Positions 59,127 through 64,000 of a stretch of DNA of 64,000 nucleotides are shown here, in pieces. The stretch is from contig NMRB01000026.1 of assembly GCA_002633025.1 (NCBI GenBank), positions 573,090 to 637,089 on the forward strand, written 5' to 3'. Both the position numbers and the translations under genes were made by a program. The notes under the pieces are model-generated. The model worked only from the letters and a program-made list of their open reading frames with translations, was not told where the DNA came from and made no database searches. The DNA comes from Notospermus geniculatus (lineage: Eukaryota > Nemertea > Pilidiophora > Heteronemertea > Lineidae). The stretch's first letter is position 1, and every line of letters begins with the position of its first letter.

Positions 59127-59596
59127 TCGTGCTCCAACAGACGAGAAACCGCAGACTAAAACAGCGATAGTATCGAGCGCCATCTAGCGTCTTCGTTTGG
59201 CAAACACCTCTGCGGTTTGCTCTCTGCGAGCCGACATCTCTGCGAGAAAATATAAAAATCGGGTAAAACTTTCGTGTTCATCGACAAACTTACATCTGTT
59301 TTGCAAGAAATATATTCGTTTTGGGAATACACACACGTTTGCCGAAAATAATCACGTTTTGTATGTTTTGTATGTCTGTTTTTACACGGAAATATCTGTT
59401 TTGGCACAAAAACATCTGTTTTACACTTACAAATACGTTTTGTGCACGTCTAATTTATGCGGACATAACCGCCCATAGAATTGCCCATTGTGAGCCAACT
59501 TCTGCGAGAAAACTCTCACGTGGAAAGGCGCCTTTAGCATAACCAGTAGACACATGTTCACTTGTGGCAGGAAAGAGTGTCCATAGGAAAAACTTT

Positions 59597-59682
59597 GTGG
59601 GAAACTGTTGCTCAGTTAGTTAGAATAGTATAGTAACAATGTGGGAAACTGTTGCTCAGTTAGTTAGAATAGTATAGTAACC
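59597..59682. repeat. 44-bp tandem duplication
   Basis: Two adjacent units beginning GTGGGAAACTGTTGCTCAGT are identical but for the last bases. Confidence 0.95.
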
Positions 59683-61440
59683 AAGTCGTTGTGTTACCTT
59701 TGTTGCCAACACCCACAAACTTCCCAGGAACACAAGATTCTATTGTTACATTCTAATATCTGGTGATCGTTAGCCGTGCATCTCAATCTGTCATTGAACA
59801 ACAGAAGCAGACACTTTTTACAGGGGGACATTCTTTTCTGTTACACCACCCTCTCTAACTTCTTGCACTACATGTATGTACCCACCTGCAATCACCATTG
59901 ACCACTGTAGCGAACTACAAAGAAGCAAAAATTGATTCTCTCACAAATTGGTAATTCATCGGTCGTTAATTAGTTTGGCAATTCTGTTATGTGGTTTTAA
60001 ATTGACAGCTGTTCAAGAGGAAATCGAACCTGAGTTAGAGCCGTTAGACGCAACCAGACCTGTACATGTATGTCCTCAGATGATTCCACCGGAGTATTCC
60101 ACTGACATGTATCCCAGGCATGCCAGCATTATTTCTGTCTGGGGGTTGCTGACCTACCTATTGGAGTCTTGACGCAGTAGGACATTGGAAACAATACATT
60201 CGCACTGGAATTGAAGGGGTGAATGTCATCCACTCTGAATCCTAACCCCTGGCCTCTGTCCCACAACCCTTGATACTTGACCCCTAAAACCTACTCCGAA
60301 CCCCTGACCCTTAAGGCAACTATTGCCCTAGATACTGGGTACCCTGTTCCATAGGATTAGAGGACATTTACACCTTTTACCTGACTGGACATCTCACATC
60401 CGACAGGTCATCACTCTTTAGTCTTCATATGATGGAAAGGCAGCTTCCATTGACTACATCAGTTTTCTGCCAAAATTCCAGTTTCCTCCTACATTACACC
60501 TGCATACAGAATGTGCACAGCATGTGCCATATTTCACATGGTATTGATTCAGTATTAACGAATGTGGATAAATTGGGAGGAGAAGTTGCTTTTAATTTCT
60601 GTAGCCAAAAAAGGGAAATCCATGACATACATGTACAACTAGCAATGGCTACCTAGCAAACAATTCTGCTTCACTTCATTTTGCACTGATAGGTTCCGGG
60701 GTTTCGCTCCGGCTGCGGTTGATTGCTTTCTTATGCTCATCGCCATCATAAACGGGATCTTCCCCTTGTTCAAGCAGAAGTTCGTCCATTATCCATTTTC
60801 CTCTGTATGTCAGAAAGTGTTGTGTCCGTGGATGAAGTTGCCATGGCGTATTCTCTTCAGGCGACTCCATGGATGAAGCCCAAGGACACTTTACATGTTA
60901 CACGTCATGTTAAATTGAACTCAAACTGACATGAGAGAATGATGGAGTCCCATTAGTGAAATGGAAGTAAATATTAGGTAAACATGACACCTTGTAATGC
61001 TGCCGTCAAGTCATGCGATCCACTTCTATACTGGATGATCAAAAATGTTACAAATTTGATGCCAGCTTCCTGGATTCTGATCTCTCTTTTTTCACCACAA
61101 TGTGAAATCTGCTTGACTTTTTTTCCAATGGGAGAGCTCTGCAGGTGTTTGTACCAAAGACGTCAAAAACAGAGCAAAGCTTGCAGTGCAACACGTTTTG
61201 TCACAAAGTCCTGGACGCAGTGCAACAGGGACGAAACAGAACAAAGAGGTACTGTTCCCTGAGCCTCCAAATGGCAGTAGTTAAAAGTTAAAAGTAAACA
61301 CTGGGGTAGAGTCTGGTATCAACAATGGTAGAGATGTCATCTGACTTGGCACTGTAACCCCAACCCCAGTGCCTAACCCTGATCATTTCTGACCATTACC
61401 CATCAACACCTGGGTGAAGTGAGGCAAGGAAGGCAAAGAG
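59683..61440. other. Non-coding stretch
   Basis: Open frames here are short and several lack an ATG. No domain is recognised. Confidence 0.4.
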
Positions 61441-61446
61441 ACCTGC

Positions 61447-61530
61447 CCAGAATCTCACTGCCGACAGTCGGATTCAAACCTGGGGCGTCATGACCGTAGC
61501 AGACACCCGAGCCACTAAACCACCACAGTT
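61447..61530 (-). mobile_element. tRNA-derived SINE-like sequence
   Basis: On the minus strand the A box TGGTTTAGTGG (61522-61512) and B box GGTTTGAATCC (61480-61470) have tRNA-like spacing. The flanking sequence does not close an acceptor stem. Confidence 0.55.
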
Positions 61531-62854
61531 TTCTCATTGACTTCGTTTCATTTGATATTGCTGAGGATGGTACGAGTGCTCGTCCTATATCAGATCACAA
61601 ACACTTCAATATTGGTTCCTTTCCTGAGCAGGACTTTTCCATTTGAAGCTCTCTCCTCAGACTTGCTTCACCTTTTTCAATAACCTCGATTAGTATGCTG
61701 CAACCAGGAAAATCGCTCACCCGAGTGAAGGCAGAGAACGTGTGATGAATACCCAAGTAAAAGTGAAGGGAAGCAAATCTCTCTACCTTTGCAGTGAAGA
61801 TCTTTTTAGTTGAATGGAGAACATAAAGTTGGGATTTGGTGAGGCAAACACGAACGTTTGCATATTGAGAACATTGAATTGAAAAACAAAAACTGACTGC
61901 AGAATTGAAGGTTTGGTGGAAAAGTATTCTAAGATGATGCCGGTTGGATGCTGGCAGACGACACAATCGCCAAGAAACACAGTAAGATTTCCCTGTTAGA
62001 TGCCCAGCCAGAGTCCCCCGCCTCGCCACGACTNAAACTCAAATCATGACCATGGCTTACTCAGTTAGAAAAAAATAGGGTCAAACTTGGGTAGGCTAAA
62101 TTACCCATTTGCTTGGACGAAGCCCTGGTACATGTACGTTCTGATTTTATCGCTTGGCGTGCAAATCTTAATCTCAGCTCGTGGAATTAAAGGCGTGGTA
62201 TGATACATATCCCATGATGCTTCATTAGAAACGCGGAACCATGTAATCCCGCCAAGTACCACACTTTCTAATTAGAACTACTTAACTTTGCGTGGCATCC
62301 TTGCAACGCGCTCATTTTTCCTTTTAGTAAACACAGCGATGTTGCGTGCGTACGATGTAACACCATTCATCCATCAAATACTGTATTCACTAATCTTGAA
62401 TGACGCTCCTGAATGCATGTTTTGAGTCGTGCTACTCGTGAGTTGTCAGGCTATGGACCAGACCTCCGACAATCGAGGGATTGTAGGATTGCGTGCTACC
62501 TCCCTAGGGTGGAGAGGAAAGCCCGATGTGACGACCACAGCCCATCGTTGTTGTTTATCAGAAGTCATTAGGCCCAACACAAATCCAGTGAAATATTTGT
62601 AGAGTATCAAATTGCTGTTGTGACAACATGAAATGATATGATGTAGATACTAGAGGACATCTTCTAGCTAATATACTGCGGTAATCTGGTGGTGCAGGGT
62701 GACCAGAAGACATATCCCCCATGAATTTCTGTCCGTGGAAATTTCCAGGTCTGACATTTCGTTCCCTTGGACATTGTCGCAAAGTGTGGTCCCTCGACGT
62801 TTCATTCCCTCTAAGCTTGAAGTTTCCCCACAAACTGTTTTAACAGAGCAGAAC

Positions 62855-63006
62855 CTCTCTTTGTGGACACCTCTGCCAGGTGAACACCTCTCTATTAAGG
62901 ACATCAAAGTTCAGCCCCAAACTGTCATTTTGACCTCTGTAATCAAGACACCTCTCCATTGAGGACACCAAATACCAGTTCCAAAGGTGTCCTTAATAGA
63001 CAGTTC
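62855..63006. repeat. Dispersed 'ggacacctct' repeat, copy in block B
   Basis: Nearly identical to 56815-56963; part of the block duplication rather than an independent insertion. Confidence 0.65.
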
Positions 63007-63562
63007 CAAAACATCCTTTCCCTGGGCTTGTTCAATCATCTTGTCACCAATAGCAACATATCCAAATGGCGCAGCATGGAAGGGAAAAATTATGTCTTCC
63101 TAGGCCTATGATCCCATTGAATCTTCTCAACACTCTATCAAATGTAGCATGAGATCATGGAGTCATAGTCACTGCAGGCTGTTTGTTGCTGACTTATTCT
63201 CAATGTAGGTTACCATGGAATCAAAGGCCTTCCTTTGATAAGCCTATTTGGGTCTCATCGGGAATTCTTCCCTCAAGCGGATGCATTCTTACTTGAATGT
63301 TTTATTTGGTTGATAAATCAACCACAATACGAACTCGGTAGACCTAGATTCAAGCCCTAGGCCCTGTGTATTTGAATTTCCAAATGAAAAAGTTGACTGT
63401 GTACTGTAGGCATAGGGAAATTAGAACCACTTTGAAAGTAGTCCGGGTTATGAAAAAAAAACTCCGGTTATGAAATTGGATAATACTTCAATATCTACAG
63501 CATATCTTCATTTCTAAAAGGTCACAAACCATGCATGTCAGATATTTGTCAGTGAACATTAA

Positions 63563-64000
63563 GGTGCCTATCCACAGAGTTTTCTCGCGCAAGTTGGCTC
63601 TCGATGGGCAACTCAACTGCGAGTTGTGTCATGGTCTCAGCTTAAAGCCCCACAGTATTGAATTTTACGATATTTTCAAAATGTTAGGAGAGTGCACATA
63701 GAGGTCCCATAGCCTCGTGAAGGTCCCCAAAAATGCTTGCCTGATACGCACTACACAGAATCAAGGCCTAGTTTTCAGCACGCATTGGAAAAACTGCAGG
63801 GAGAGCTCTAATGTATTCTGACAGAGCGTAGTACATTTTACACTACGCTGACGTCGTGACGTCGTGCGAGAATCGCGGCGATGATTTGCGTTTTTCACAT
63901 TCAATACAGTGGGGCTTTAAACCGTGAGGAAATAAACAATGGTGAATTGCCCATTGTGAGCCAACTTCTGCAAGAAAACTCTCACGTGGATAGGCGCCTT
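63563..64000. mobile_element. MITE 'aaggtgcctatcca' family, block B copy with nested TTAA element
   Basis: Starts AAGGTGCCTATCCACAGAG and ends GGATAGGCGCCTT at the last base of the window. Its right half (GGTGAATTGCCCATTGTGAG) shows the uninterrupted site of the 1.58-kb insertion in block A. Confidence 0.8.
63642..63920. mobile_element. TTAA-flanked element, 279 bp, nested in the MITE
   Basis: TTAAAGCCCCACAGTATTGAA and the complement TTCAATACAGTGGGGCTTTAA (one mismatch) form the ends, with TTAA on both borders as in piggyBac-type insertions. The equivalent place in block A has no insert (CTCAGCGTAAGCCGTGAGG). Confidence 0.75.

Larger units (their letters stand above)
57896..59477. mobile_element. 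1.58-kb foldback element carrying a tRNA-like unit in each arm
   Basis: Long arms (57896-about 58490 and about 58910-59477) are reverse complements at high identity, starting TATGGGCGGTTATGTCCGCA. GAATTG flanks it on both sides (57890-57895, 59478-59483) as a target duplication. The empty site is visible in the MITE copy at 63563-64000. Each arm carries A and B boxes and a T-run. The central part holds a further small inverted-repeat element (about 58566-58815). No transposase frame is seen. Confidence 0.8.
57779..59534. mobile_element. MITE 'aaggtgcctatcca' family with a 1.58-kb nested insertion
   Basis: The ends are AAGGTGCCTATCCACGAGAG (57779) and CTCACGTGGAAAGGCGCCTT (ending about 59534). 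Without the nested element at 57896-59477 the unit is only about 175 bp. Its ends enclose TTTTCTCGCG…AGTTGGCTC and the complement GAGCCAACTTCTGCGAGAAAA. Confidence 0.8.
62133..64000. repeat. Duplicated block, copy B (runs to the window end)
   Basis: It is homologous to 56084-57895 and then to 59484-59534, with its own insertion at 63642-63920. The last bases GGATAGGCGCCTT are the MITE end. It starts about 100 bp after the lone N at 62034. Confidence 0.9.

Noticed and set aside
59948-60172. 74-codon frame with a hydrophobic start
   Set aside because: It begins at TTG rather than ATG, and I recognise nothing in the rest.

Overview
The window is animal genomic DNA, most likely from a marine invertebrate. 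Coding DNA is sparse, introns follow the GT-AG rule, and one very large exon encodes a sacsin-type protein. The non-coding part is packed with short terminal-inverted-repeat (TIR) elements, tRNA-derived fragments, minisatellites and copies of the word TAGGCCTAC / ACATGTA. I cannot name the species. The repeat texture reminds me of echinoderm, hemichordate or lophotrochozoan genomes, but that is only an impression. Single-base Ns (3069, 19905, 21597, 23569, 62034) and a 47-base N run (45186-45232, inside poly-C) mark assembly joins.

Layout. 1-3183: non-coding, with inverted repeats and a dispersed repeat. 3184-20505 (minus strand): a sacsin-like gene with seven coding exons. I joined the exons by hand; all six introns have GT-AG ends and the reading frame closes exactly to 4,394 residues. 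The protein has three HSP90-like ATPase (SIRPT/sacsin) modules, a J-domain whose HPD motif reads QPE, and a C-terminal HEPN domain. Exons 1-2 occur twice, on either side of a lone N at 19905, which looks like two haplotypes joined end to end. 20506-24472: upstream region with a minisatellite, a 37-bp perfect hairpin flanked by 7-bp target duplications, and several MITE-like inverted repeats. 24473-26140 (minus strand): an intronless 555-residue type II membrane protein of the polypeptide GalNAc-transferase type (GT27 plus ricin-type lectin), with an altered metal-binding motif. 26141-64000: no convincing protein-coding gene. This part holds many MITE families, minisatellites, tRNA-derived elements, a decayed LINE reverse-transcriptase fragment, an 8 x 30-bp repeat open in several frames, and a duplicated block (56084-57895 and 62133-64000).

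The two genes lie on the same strand about 4 kb apart, but nothing suggests a shared function. Sacsin is a chaperone-like regulator of cytoskeleton and mitochondria, whereas the GalNAc-transferase-like protein would sit in the Golgi. The most unusual material is the transposon archaeology at 57-64 kb: a short MITE family of which all three copies here carry a different secondary insertion. One of these is a 1.58-kb foldback element with a tRNA-like Pol III unit in each arm.
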